Assembly: GCA_023515795.1 (NCBI GenBank)
Contig: JALGPX010000017.1
Span: forward strand, 62,001-126,000
Origin: Amoeboaphelidium occidentale
Taxonomy: Eukaryota > Aphelidiomycota > Aphelidea
Direction of reading: 5' to 3'
Length of the DNA: 64,000 nt
A program made the translations under genes and the position numbers. The notes under the pieces are model-generated. The model did not search any database, was not told the DNA's origin, and saw nothing but the letters and a program-made list of their open reading frames with translations. Positions 10,223 to 20,868 of the stretch are shown in pieces (within the stretch, counting starts at the first letter, position 1; every line of letters begins with the position of its first letter).

Positions 10223-11814
10223 TTAAATGACTGACTCTTTGGGTTGCTTTTGCCAATTCACACGGTAGCCGGGATCATCAAATGAAACAGTATCAGTGAT
10301 CCAGTCTTGTTGCTCAAGCTTCGTGACAAATGCTGGGAAATGTTCGGTGGTCCATTGATGACTTTGTCGTAAAAGCAGAATGACACCAGGATCTGAGTAA
10401 GAAATTGGCTTTTCGGTGTTGTTATCGGAGAAATAGGTCTGTTCCATCAAAGAATGGAACTTTAGTGCATGTAGTAAAGCTTTGAAAACATCCCGTCCTA
10501 AATAATTAACTCTGAAAACGAAGAGGCAAACCTTCTGCCTCTTTATGGAGCACAATAGACAATCCATAATTGTCTGGATTCTTTCCGAATCCTAGCAAGT
10601 AATCTTCACCTCTAACTGCTTCAATACACAGGAAAGCATCCGATAGAGTGCCGAAAGCTTTATCCAAACTGCTTCCCAGATGAATCTTTGGTACGCCGCC
10701 TTTTCTGTTTGAACTGCGATCAAATATGACTTTCTTCTTCAGGAACTCACCAAATAATCCAACACCTTCCATTTTATCTGTAGGATTGACGATTCTTCCT
10801 TCTCTAACAAACACATTACATAACCAACATGCTCTTGCTTGACCAAGAACTTCAAATTTGACACTCTTCAAAAGTTTATAAGTTGCTAAAGCATGTAATG
10901 GAACCAAACCAAAGTAACAAGAGAAAAGGAATAGGGGTGTATGCGAGTAAGATATAAGGAGGATTCCTGTGAACCAGCCAGTAATTAAAGCGAATGCGCT
11001 TTGTGACTCTGATTTACCAGTCAAGTCACCAATATTGTTTGAGAGCGCAAAATGTCTTGTGAACCACATATGTGTCGTTCCCCACAAAGCCCATGCAATG
11101 CTCTAGATATTAAATCACAATTAGAAGTTACCTTTGCGATATTGCCGCCTGAAGCAAGAGGTAAAAAGTATGATGGAGGCGATAACAACGTGCATAATTG
11201 CAGACCAGATCCAATTGTTGTTAGAACTTCACCAACAGCTTTCCATGTCTTTGGATTACTGTCAAAAGATCTGCTTGCTGATGCAATGAATCCCAGTTTG
11301 CCAATTTCACCGATACCGTCTAAGCACACGATAAACTCTAATCCAAAACTAGGAAAGTACCCTTCAATATCCAATTAACTCCAACAGCTGCACCCGCAGC
11401 AATACCAGCAGCACCAGCTGTAGCTGCCTCATGATTTAGCCCCAGACTGTGAAGCATGGCCTGATTACAAAGCACCGAAACGATTGCTGAGATATAAGTT
11501 TCTGTAGCTTGCCAAGCGTGAAACCGAAGATATGTCGGATGAACAGATGATGGATATTGAATAGGGAGAAACATAGATCTCATATATGACATGAAGAATG
11601 AGCTTTTATCAGTAGTTTCCGTTGAATAGGTCCATTTCGTCGATGCTTGATCATTATACACTCGAGTCCTTCCATAAATTTCCTCAGTTAAGGCAAAATT
11701 TTGTTCATCTACTGCATTATTAGACTTTGGTGGTTCTGTAGACAGATATCTGGTAAATTGAATGACTCTAATATTTGAGCATGTTAAACGGTTTGCCCGA
11801 GAAAGGCACAACAT
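10223..11814 (-). CDS. RUSF1: RUS-family (DUF647) membrane protein
   Basis: Exons 11814-11361, 11319-11132, 11102-10532 and 10497-10223 encode 495 aa; introns are 41, 29 and 34 nt, the 29-nt one being the shortest I could model in the window. The N-terminus looks like a mitochondrial presequence (Arg/Ser-rich, ending near RYLST). The DUF647 core includes FLPIQYPSSVHPTYLRFHAWQ, split here by hydrophobic segments, then WILKDGIGEIGKLGF, then TRHFALSNNIGDLTGK. The C-terminal domain is typical of Root UVB Sensitive proteins and human RUSF1, whose molecular function is poorly known. All three splice joins restore conserved family residues. Confidence 0.85.
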
Positions 11815-12120
11815 GATGAAACAAGAGTTAAGACATCAGCGCGATGTTACAAAGCAAGAATTGAGGTAGGTGAATAAGTTAGCGAGAACGAGGTTGAGGA
11901 ACTGGAGGCTATGAAGGCTCAGGTTAGAGTTAATGGGAGCGCATCAGATATCCGAGAGTCCTACCGTCACACAATAGATTATAGAAGCACCGATGCCTGA
12001 CGAATTAACTCGTGGGAGAATTTAAGAGGCATGAGTTCATGTATTGAAACAATAGCGCAAAGTCAATCACCTCGGTAACAGTTTTTCTTGGAACCAACAA
12101 GCAAAAAACATCTAAGGAGC
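11815..12120. other. Spacer between RUSF1 and RPN12
   Basis: About 300 bp between two divergent genes. A short plus-strand frame from 11816 can be extended to about 55 codons only by assuming a 17-nt intron, far shorter than any other here, so I do not call it a gene. Otherwise I see nothing. Confidence 0.4.
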
Positions 12121-13239
12121 ATGAGCCAAAAATCATTACAAGAAGCACAAGCAGTTCTGACTCAATTGAAGGCTGACTTAAACCAGAACAAGTTACCTCA
12201 GGCAGCTCAGCAGCTGACTAAACTGAAAGTAACATTTGCTCAGTTGAAGCATTTCCTTACGACGCTTTTATCACTTTAAGATCCTATTGACGAACCTTTC
12301 ATTCTTGGCTCCTGAAGTTGGAACTGAGAAGCAGGTGTTTCTATTATCTAGAGAAGCTGTGGAGCTTGGAGCATACTGGGCAATCAAGAGCAAGGATGTT
12401 GCAGCTTTCCAGCGATATATGGCACAGGTGCACACTTATTACTTTGATATCAAGTATGTCTGCGTTTAGGAAGAATCTTTAATGTTTTTTTTACTGTAGA
12501 TCTGATGTCCCGCAGTCTGATAAGATGTATTTGCTGTTTGCTTTGAATCTGACTCTGCTTTTGGCTCAGAACAAGATTTCAGAGTTTTACACTCAGTTGG
12601 AGCTGTTGCCTGTTGATAGCTTAAAGGACAATGTTTATATCAAGTTTGCTTTGCATTTAGCAACTTCTTTGTTGGAAGGAAGTTACAATAACATTCTGAA
12701 GGCAAAGACAAACATTCCANNNNNNNNNNNNNNNNNNNNNTTGCCTGTTGATAGCTTAAAGGACAATGTTTATATCAGGTTTGCTTTGCATTTAGCAACT
12801 TCTTTGTTGGAAGGAAGTTACAATAACATTCTGAAGGCAAAGACAAACATTCCATCAGAAGAGTTTTCATTCTTTGTTGGATTATTAATTGGCACTTCTA
12901 CTTCTGAAACAGGTAATTACGTCATTTTGAAATAGCTCTAATTGAAACTATAAAGCGACTGTTGGTAATGCTCTGATTAGGGATGAAATCGCAAAGAGCG
13001 TCGAAGTGGCATACGAAAGCTTGAATGTCGATAATGCGCAGTTTTTGTTTTATTTGAAAGATTCTAATGAGTTGATAAAGTACGTCAAAGAGAAGGGCTG
13101 GACACTGAGCGCTGCTGATAAGAAGATTTACTTTGAATCGGTTGCGTTGGCTGCAAAAGAATTACACAGTGGTGCTAATCAGGATACTTTGGCCACTCAA
13201 TTGCTTGGATATGCGCATGAACTTGAAAGAATAGTTTAA
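12121..13239 (+). CDS. RPN12: 26S proteasome lid/regulatory subunit Rpn12 (PSMD8)
   Basis: Exons 12121-12228, 12281-12453, 12500-12912 and 12956-13239. Conserved blocks are QLTKLKILLTNLSFL at the first splice join, RYMAQVHTYYFDIK, LLEGSYNNILKAK and, after the last intron, IRDEIAKSVEVAYESL, and the C-terminal end ELERIV. Rpn12 is a PCI-domain subunit of the 19S lid needed for final lid assembly. An assembly gap (12720-12740) lies inside exon 3 and the 114 bp before it is repeated after it, so the sequence as given encodes 45 extra residues. Removing gap plus one copy gives about 280 aa, close to the yeast length of 274. It converges on ERG3 with 37 bp between stops. Confidence 0.9.
12606..12854. 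repeat. 114-bp direct duplication flanking an N gap (assembly artefact)
   Basis: Bases 12606-12719 and 12741-12854 are identical except for one A/G difference (Lys versus Arg codon, near 12646 and 12781). Twenty-one Ns lie between them. The repeat ends exactly at the gap on both sides, as expected when two overlapping contig ends that differ by one SNP were joined without being merged. Confidence 0.9.
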
Positions 13240-13276
13240 CAGTAAATTCCTACTTGTACTGATAATTCTCAAAATT

Positions 13277-14317
13277 TTATTGAAGTTTTCCGTAATTCTT
13301 GGAAATGTTATCCACTAAATACTCTACGCTTGCATCCTTCAAGTTAGGATCAGCAAGCATTTTCTCTACAGCCACAGCTTCTTTGACGACATCTTTTCTC
13401 TCATATTCATCTTGTTTTGGCTCACGATAAGTGCCACCAATACGATCCCACAGAGTGAAGTATTGTCTAGAGAATTAAATGAGATTCTTTAAAAGAATCT
13501 TACCCATAGTTGCATTTGAAGTACAAATGATGTAGAGTATGGTTAGCAGCACCATTAATCAGAGTACTGCGACTGAAGTAAGTACCATCTTCACAGTAAG
13601 TTGAAACAGATCATAAAACGATCTTACCGTGAATGGACACAGTCCAAACATTAACAAAAACGAACATTACCAAGTACAGAACTCTGTGCATAGGGAACAA
13701 ATACACAAACATGTGATACGCGATAGACTGAGCGTAACCATCTAGAGGATGGAAAGCATGAGACGCATACGGTGTTGGGACAATCCATCTGTGGTGTGGC
13801 TTATGAATACGTGTGTAAAGTAAAGGATGATGTAACCATCTGTGCACCCAATAAATGATACAGTCGGTAAACAGAAGGAACCACGCCATTGTCCAGATTT
13901 CATACGCAACACCTTGCCAAGTTTTCAAGTGAAGGTCCGAGTACAATTTAGAGTAACCACGAACTTCACCAACAAACCACGGAACAGTAAGAGCAGAGAG
14001 AGGTATCATAGAATCTACAGCCACTTTGATCTCCTTACGGATCTACAATGATCACAAGAGGTCAAGCTGAAACAACCTCAACACATTACCTGATCCTTCA
14101 AGAATTTTGGATGTTTCATTTGAGACTTGTCGTATAAGAAGTGGAATGAGGCTGTGGCCATGGAAAAGTAGAAGACCAGAGCAAAAGCGTACGTTATGAG
14201 GAAGAGTGACAATGCTTGGCGACCAATGTGGTCTTCCTTCCAAGTTGAGGTCAGAGGAATAGCACTGTAAGCTGCATTGAAAAAGTACTTGTCGCAATAC
14301 TCTAAAACGAGGTCCAT
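13277..14317 (-). CDS. ERG3: Sterol C5(6)-desaturase Erg3
   Basis: Exons 14317-14090, 14042-13628, 13588-13505 and 13467-13277 encode 305 aa; an in-frame ATG at 14443 would add 42 residues. I prefer 14317 because the protein then begins MDLVLEYCDKYF, like yeast Erg3. The histidine clusters of the fatty-acid hydroxylase superfamily are HRWLHH, HKPHH and NHTLHHLYF, ligands of the di-iron centre. Several hydrophobic segments anchor it in the ER. Erg3 introduces the C5-C6 double bond during ergosterol synthesis. The conserved core TPYASHAFHPLDGYAQS and the end GQYFTLWDRIGGTYR confirm the subfamily and the last two splice joins (39 and 37 nt introns). Confidence 0.93.
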
Positions 14318-14535
14318 GTCGTTTTCTGTAGAAAAACTTTGTGACGAAATTTGTGTCAAAACTGTGGCGAGTTCAAACAGGGAACAATCAGGCCCGTTTC
14401 GAACAGTTGAAAATTTTGGGGCAACATCGTCTTGGTATTTCATGAAAAATCTTAATTAGCGCGCTTATAAGAACATTCATTTATTCAATACAACATCAGT
14501 AACACAAGATCAGCTCAAAGGTAGTAAAAACAATT

Positions 14536-15734
14536 CTAACCGCTGCTGCTGTTCCTGGAATGAGTGTGAATTCTAAGACGGTCCAATACAGCATTCACAT
14601 CAGGCTCATCACTAGGAGTAGAAACAGAACCACGAAGAGACCTGGATGGTGTTGTACCATTTAGATTAGTGAATGCGGAGAAGAAAGCTTGCTGATGTTG
14701 TTGTTGTTGTGATGAATTAAATAAAGCATTGAAATTACTACTACCGCTTAACCTTGGGGAGGTGGTGCCTGACTGTGTTGTCTCTTCTGCAGTGGGAGTG
14801 ACAATAAATTCTTTGTTGGTGCCATTTGCCGTGTACTTGCTAGTAGTGAAACCACCAGAATTCTCTCTGGAGACGCCATGGGACATACTTGAACGTAATG
14901 CATCACCATTCTCTGCCGACTCCGTGACAAGAATATTCGGACCATTCACATTGAAACTGCTTCTTGAGTTAACCTTGGCCGTTACATGCTTTTCAAACAA
15001 TTCAAAACTTCCTTCAGGATACGCCTTCTTGAACAAGTATCTTGCCATTTCATGATGCATATCCAGTTTTCTTCTGATCAAATCCATCTCAAAAGACATT
15101 TCGTCTATCCTTCTTACTAGATTGTATCGATCATCTGGTGCAAGTGGAGACCTAAGGGAATCTTCCTCCTTCTTATCATCAGTCAAACGTCGTTTTACTT
15201 CATTCAACAATTCAGGACGGCCTTGTATAAACTTTGGATGAGAGAATTCCCATAATTGACCTTCGGAGTTCTTCTTCGGACCACGCATATTCTTGTTGAT
15301 CTTGTGGAAACCGTACATATTCAATTGACGAACGAAGCTTGAGAAGTTGTTGTGTTTGAAGTGTTGTGGCAAAATGTTCTGCGAGAAGTCTGTAACATCC
15401 CGAATCATAAACGAACTTCCACCATAAGACCAACAGATTGCATGCGACGCCATATTACCCATCAGTATGCTATTGTTAAATCAAACATCACAATGAAAAT
15501 TACTTGTACAATTTCCTAACGAACGTGTTTCCCTTACCATTAGACGATCCAGACATATCGCTCGGAGTAATAGGAGATAAAGGACTAGTAGATGATGCTC
15601 CACTAGAAATATTAGCGCTCCAAACAGTCAAGTTACGGGGAAGAGTTTAGAGTCTGATAGTCGTCAAATGCCGAGAATGCAGCATGAACTGCGTTTAGGT
15701 CGTCAGGTTGATGCTGGGACTGTGACATATCCAT
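14536..15734 (-). CDS. Heat shock factor-type transcription factor
   Basis: Exons 15734-15637, 15602-15504 and 15469-14536 (introns of 34 nt each) give 376 aa; a longer start at 15857 is possible but lies 3 bp from the upstream gene's stop. The HSF DNA-binding domain begins at NTFVRKLYNIL, crosses the second intron, and continues ICWSYGGSSFMI, LPQHFKHNNFSSFVRQLNMY and GFHKI, about residues 50-150. A short heptad region near MSFEMDLIRRKLDMHHEM may serve for oligomerisation. The C-terminal half is Ser/Thr/Asn-rich with a short Gln run. The N-terminus is acidic/Gln-rich. It could be a stress-type HSF or an Skn7/Sfl1-like factor; no receiver domain is present. Confidence 0.88.
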
Positions 15735-15860
15735 TAAGTCTACAGTGGTCAGCGTCCGCGAGTTTAAGTCGTCAAGTATGGGAAATCTAATGTCCGCAAT
15801 GAAGTGACAAAATCCGCACAAAGATGATTGGTGATAATCGACAAATTTAATCCGCATGTT

Positions 15861-16978
15861 TTAAACGGCGCCTTCCTCTGCTGGGGCATCTTTACTCGTC
15901 CCCTTCGACTTAAGCCCAATATCCCAGTCCACTCTGACTTTTCTTCCTTCCACGGTGCTACCAAAATAATGGTCAAAAGCATCTTGGGCTTCTTTTCTTG
16001 TTTCGAATTCAACAAACGCAAAACCTTTGTTCTTCCCCGTGTAACGATCCATCGGAACAGTAACCTTCACTAACTTGCCAAATCTATCAAACAAATCTGT
16101 AACTTCTTCTTCCTTGTAATTGTAGGGAAGGTTTCCCAGCCAAACTGTTGTGCTCTGTGCTTTCAAGTCTTCAACTTCTTTTTCGGACCTACAAATTTCT
16201 AATTAAGTCAACATCGATAAACTTACTTTCCGCTGCTAGGATCTTTGTAACGACGTGACTCGTTCCTTGGGCCGGAATACTCATTCCGAGGATACCTTGG
16301 TCCAGTTGGTCTCCCGTAATAAGGATGATGACCCATTCTTTCACCTCGACCGTAGTCATCGTAGTAGTCTCTTTCATGAGGTGGTGGCGGATACCTTGAG
16401 TGCATAGGTGGAGGGTAGTAGTCTTCTGGTGCTGGTGGTCCGTAATCGTAACGGCCGCGCGGATCGTAGCCTCTGCCCATTGGCGGCCTTCCATCGTAGT
16501 AGCCCATGTCATGTGGATGTGGTGGAGGGTAGTCATGAGGGTGCGGCGGATAATCCCTGTAAGAATGTCCCATTCCGGCTGGAGGCGGCGACATGCTCCT
16601 TCTTCTTCTCCTGCTGTAAGGATCTTCCATTTCTGGTCCTCCGTAGGCTCCCCTCTCCCTTCTTCCTGCACCCGGAGGTGGCCCAGGATAGTCGTCTTCA
16701 TAAGGAATTCTTTCGGGATGCAATGGCGGCTGCATGTCCGGTGCTCCATAGTAGTCTCCTCTGGAATGTGATCCTCCACCATTAGAAGGCGGATAACCCC
16801 ACGAGTCACCAGGAGGAGCATCAATTGGCGCCCCATAGCCTCCAGACGCTTGACCGTCACTTGGTGGTTTATCCGAAGTGTTAACGGATACTTTTGAGTC
16901 TTTTTCCTGCATCCTTTGTTGTTGTGTGGAAGAAAATTTGCGAGCAGGACTCGCAGATGGTGTCACAGCGAAAAGCAC
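15861..16978 (-). CDS. RRM RNA-binding protein with Pro/Gly/Tyr-rich N-terminal region
   Basis: Exons 16978-16227 and 16188-15861 (38-nt intron) encode 359 aa. Residues about 40-245 are a low-complexity region rich in Pro, Gly, Tyr, Asp and Arg, with several RGG/RGY-like and PPHPHD-type repeats and a run of five arginines near a Ser-Pro. A single RRM follows at the C-terminus: RNP2-like TVWLGNLPY and RNP1 KGFAFVEF. The arrangement, with a disordered region before one RRM, resembles splicing or mRNA-binding proteins that form condensates. The exact orthologue is not clear. Very high GC in the low-complexity part produces long antisense open frames that I treat as shadows. Confidence 0.82.
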
Positions 16979-17495
16979 GGCGGATCTTCCAAATCGAGGA
17001 TGTTAAGGGCTCATAATGGAGTTAATCAAGGCGGTGTTACACTAGATCACATTGATGCGGACTCTTTCTAGCGGTTCAACTTTCAATGTGCGAGATAGTA
17101 CGATGTTACATAGAATTCAAACGGGATAGAAGTATGGACAGCTACTCCAATTTATCGTTTTTTTACCGACTGCTTAGGTTGTACTGGTTATCAGGGCTCT
17201 CTTTCGCCGTGCGAGTTAAGACTACGACGAGCGTTTCGATCCCCTTATGAAACAACAAGCTAATCTCAATAACGAACGACAAGGTTTCAATAAAGCTACC
17301 CCTCTACAAGATAGCCTCTGTTCAACACACTTTTTCGCTGTCTCCAAGAAGCGTCAGTCGTCGTGGCCTCGTAGCGAATCAATCGTCGTTTATTTTTCAA
17401 ACAAGCATCGTCAGACTTTTCTTTGCAGTGTCTCAAACGAACTCTAAGGTTAGTTTCAACTGTCCTATTTCCCACTAATCTTCAGTTAATTCCCA
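16979..17495. other. Intergenic region between divergent RRM and kinase-tail genes
   Basis: About 515 bp with no convincing coding signal. A 66-codon open frame at 17247-17447 lacks any recognisable feature. It probably holds two promoters and the 5' UTR of the next gene; a pyrimidine-rich stretch precedes the ATG at 17496. Confidence 0.4.
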
Positions 17496-18045
17496 ATGGA
17501 CCCAGCAGAAATTGAAAGAAGAGTGCTTGCAGGTGAAAGACCTAAGCTTACCGACGAAATTATTCAAAAGCGCAAGACAGATCCTGTTATCGCAGGCTTA
17601 TGTGACTTGATGGAACGTTGTTGGGCTCAGGATCCTCTTGCTCGTCCACCTATTGATCAAGTTGTAAAGGAGCTTGAGCGTCTTGAAGCTATCCTCAAAA
17701 CTCAACCAGATGCAGATGAAAGCTTTCCAGATCCAAAGTAAGTTGGTTGTGCTATCTTTTTGAAATAAAGCTTCATGAAACTGTTCTCTACTCAGGCCGA
17801 TCCACTGGTTAGCATGGGTTTGGTCACATGGTCCATCTCCCATAGAGACTGTTACATTACGTTATTGCGATCGTCAGTCTCAACGCATGATTTACAATCT
17901 TATCGTTCACGTAATACTGCTATCACATACCGCTCCTCAAGTTCATATAAGCGGCTGTCAAGATATGATCGATTGCGTCAAGATGTTCAGATGTTCTCAT
18001 CTTGTGTTGGGCAGTTTGGTTCTTGCGATTCCAAACACCAGGTAA
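17496..18045 (+). CDS. Short protein carrying only the C-terminal tail of a TKL-type kinase domain
   Basis: Exons 17496-17737 and 17796-18045 (58-nt intron) give 163 aa. Residues 1-65 match subdomains X-XI of tyrosine-kinase-like kinases: VLAGERPKL, then LCDLMERCWAQDP, then RPPIDQVVKEL with the conserved Arg. The ATP site, HRD and DFG motifs are absent, and the preceding 500 bp contain none of them. The second exon, open for 82 codons, encodes a hydrophobic, Cys/His-containing stretch that I do not recognise. A 3' extension through a 27-nt intron at 18042 is possible. It may be the remnant of a duplicated kinase or a small gene that kept the substrate-lobe tail. It cannot be an active kinase as modelled. 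Confidence 0.5.
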
Positions 18046-18119
18046 CAAGGCTAATTCTTCCCGACTAGGCTGCAAATTGCAATAGTCCGATTTCTAACGT
18101 TTTATTATCAAGCAATAAC

Positions 18120-19389
18120 TCACTGCATCTTCTTTAGTTGTGATTCCAATTTGCCTCTCTGCTGAATACCCAACTCTGAAGTTAGTTCCTGAATAGCAGC
18201 ATCAGGTGATTGCGAACTTTCAGTCAAAGCATCCACTCTTGTTGCAAGTGCTGCTTTAGCTGCGAGCATTCTAGCCATTTTACCCTTCTTCTTTATACCT
18301 GCTTGACCAACCAATGAAGCGTGATAAATGAGACCATACTTTGGTGTATCTTTCTTGGTTTTCAAAGCACGGAACAATGCCTTCTCAGCACCAAGAATTT
18401 GGATGGTAGAAGCTGGATGCTTAGCAAGATTCAATAAAGAACCTGCATGCGAAATTAATCTTGCACCAACCAATTCTCCAACCAAAGCAGTCAAATTAGG
18501 AGCGATAGTTTGCATACGCGACTTCAAATACTCAAACAATTGGCTACGATACTGGAACAACGCGATTATCTCATTACACAAACTCATGATGGTCAAAATA
18601 TCTTCTGAAGAAATTTCAGTTCCCATAGATATTTCTGCAGCTTCCTTTAAATCCTTTTCCAAATCTTCAGGCAAGATCTCTTCGAAATCAGTTGAAGAAC
18701 AAGTTTCTCTGCGAGCATTCATTTTCAAGACACACTTTGCATAAGCAACATTATCGACAACGATCTTTGTCATTTCAGGAAAGTGCCAACCGAACCATTC
18801 CTTTGCTCTCATCGCGTAGGTGTTCAGTTCCTTGTCTAGATCATCCAACAAAGCAATAGCTTGAATGATCATAGTGTCAACTTTATCAGGAGAGAACTTC
18901 AATTTGTATCTTGACAAAGAATGAGCCAAACCAAGTTGCATTGCCTTCATTTCCGATTCTGGCATTCCACTGACCAATGCATCCAATTGGCTTCTGATGC
19001 CTCTCATAAGCCCTTGTACAGAAGAATCAGAGTGAACCTTAATACCAAATTTCTTTGCAACTGACGCGCCTAATTTCGCATCAGCAACAGCTAAAGATTC
19101 TTCCTTCTTTGCGACCTCCTTCTTGATGAACTTCTTGAGATCAGAGCTCATTTTGCCTTCTACGATAGCATTTGCTGCTTCTAAAGCTTCTGCAGTGTTT
19201 TGGAACTTGTGGAACGCTTTTAGCTTCAACCTAGAAATAAGATCAATGATCACAATCGCGTAGACATTACAATTTCCTTGCACCCTCAGGCGAGTCAAAT
19301 AAATCGGAGACATCGGCAGATGATACTTTTCCTTCATCCAATACTTTAAAAAGCGCGTAGCCAGCGGGAGTTTCGAATAGAGCGTACAT
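18120..19389 (-). CDS. NOP58: Box C/D snoRNP core protein Nop58
   Basis: Exons 19389-19271 and 19230-18120 (40-nt intron) encode 409 aa. The start MYALFETPAGYALF followed by KVLDEGKV is typical of Nop58. The NOP5NT, coiled-coil and Nop domains follow, with GLAHSLSRYKLKFS, WFGWHFPEM, and the signature ELVGARLISHAGSLLNLAK and YGLIYHASLVGQ. It scaffolds box C/D snoRNPs that direct 2'-O-methylation of rRNA in the nucleolus. The protein stops shortly after the Nop domain and lacks the long lysine-rich KKE/D tail of yeast and animal Nop58 (about 500-530 aa). The upstream open frame to 19454 is not needed. Confidence 0.95.
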
Positions 19390-19503
19390 TTGTCCCTATT
19401 TTCTTGATGAAAAAAGTTGCAAGGAAAATTCTGATCGGCGTTAAAAGGAGGCATATGGTTGCGTATAACGAAAGGTTTCTATTCAACACAACATTCATAT
19501 GCT

Positions 19504-20868
19504 TTACAGAGTAAGCGATGACTTAGAAAGCGGTACTAATGATACATGCTCTGCCTCTAGTTTCGCGTTGAATTGCTTTATGACTTCATCCATGTTGACT
19601 TTAGATTGAACCAAGATTCTGATGACAGAGGCGAAGTCATTGATATGTTTCTCTGTTAATGTGTTTTCATTGTTGGAGTTGTCCGTGGTAAATTGAATAA
19701 AGAACAGGTTTACGAGAGGCATAAAATCTGCCTGATAACTCGCTAGGAGTTTGATAAAATGTGAAGGATCATACTCAGCTCCAGGCGTATTGTAGTTGTG
19801 GATAAACGCAATGTCGAACCATTCGTACCAGGATTTTATCAAAGCGATCCAGCGCTTTTTGTCTCTCTTTGAGCAATAATGGTTGAAACACTGCACAAGG
19901 CATTCGTTTCCAGCAATTAATGGGAAGTTCCCCAATATCTTAGCACATAAAGCGACAACATCGAGATCTCTAACCACGTAATGTACAGCATCAAACATGA
20001 CATGGAAGTATTCCGCATCAACAGCAAAGTCATATTCATAGTCAAACAAGTGCTTTAACATATCAGTAAGATTCTCCGGAGTGATATAATTCTTTGGCAT
20101 GAATAAAAGAAGTTTCCGAAGGCATTCAACAGTATAATTAAGCGCGAACGGCTCGCGAAACAACTTGTCCAGTGTAAGTCTTGTGAATACTTTCGTTTCA
20201 CGCGCATATTCCATAACCAAGTACAATGCTCTTTCAGGCCAGTTCAAACTCAAACCATCGAGTAGAAGCTCAACACAGCGTGGCCATAAAAACGCTCTTT
20301 CAATAATATCGCATGTATCAATTTGGAAGTTACGTAATGACCGCATGGCATGTTTGATGATATGATCAGCTCTGGGATTGTTCTGGTGTTGAACAATGGA
20401 TGCCTCATCCAGCTGGCACAGTAATGTCTCTACCTTCTGTCGTACTTTCAACCAATTCTGAATCGGGTCAGATAATACGGAAACCACGTTTTGGTCACTT
20501 AAAGGTTTCAATTTGCAGTTAGCACCAAGATCAACTCCAGACTCATACAGGTCGATCCATCCAAGATATTCTCGTTCAGAACCCAAAAGAATGGAGTACA
20601 TTTGAGCATCACGTTCTCCTTCTCTCAAAGCAAATAGAACAGCATTGCCAGGCTCTCGCAAGTAACGGAAGATTACAAAACTTCTCTCATTTAGGATCCT
20701 GTTCATTTCCTTAGAGCATTGCCTCATTGTAATCAGATCATCCTTTTCCAAATGAATGCAGACTCGCTGTATTAATTCTTTGCTTAAACTCGCAGAGTTC
20801 AAATGCATAATCGCCGTGAGGAAATGTTCTTTGGGGACGATCAGCGTCCGCAACTTGTGCTGCGCCAT
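19504..20868 (-). CDS. F-box-like protein of unknown function
   Basis: A single-exon gene of 454 aa. Near residues 27-60 there is an F-box-like helical motif (SKELIQRVCIHLEKDD followed by MRQCSKEMN). The remainder is helical, with several Trp/Leu-rich segments and no recognisable WD40, LRR or Kelch repeats. F-box proteins are substrate adaptors of SCF ubiquitin ligases, so a role in protein turnover is possible but inferred. No signal peptide. It is transcribed in the same direction as NOP58 and starts about 500 bp from the divergent unknown membrane-protein gene. Confidence 0.65.
   Translation of the reverse strand: MAQHKLRTLIVPKEHFLTAIMHLNSASLSKELIQRVCIHLEKDDLITMRQCSKEMNRILNERSFVIFRYLREPGNAVLFALREGERDAQMYSILLGSEREYLGWIDLYESGVDLGANCKLKPLSDQNVVSVLSDPIQNWLKVRQKVETLLCQLDEASIVQHQNNPRADHIIKHAMRSLRNFQIDTCDIIERAFLWPRCVELLLDGLSLNWPERALYLVMEYARETKVFTRLTLDKLFREPFALNYTVECLRKLLLFMPKNYITPENLTDMLKHLFDYEYDFAVDAEYFHVMFDAVHYVVRDLDVVALCAKILGNFPLIAGNECLVQCFNHYCSKRDKKRWIALIKSWYEWFDIAFIHNYNTPGAEYDPSHFIKLLASYQADFMPLVNLFFIQFTTDNSNNENTLTEKHINDFASVIRILVQSKVNMDEVIKQFNAKLEAEHVSLVPLSKSSLTL

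Noticed and set aside
11816-12000. Small plus-strand gene of about 55 codons
   Set aside because: Needs a 17-nt intron, shorter than any supported here.
12606-12854. Real tandem duplication within Rpn12
   Set aside because: The copies abut the N gap exactly and differ by one base; an assembly artefact explains it better.
16400-16785. Long plus-strand frames rich in Trp/Arg/Val
   Set aside because: They mirror the low-complexity GC-rich region of the RRM protein on the other strand.
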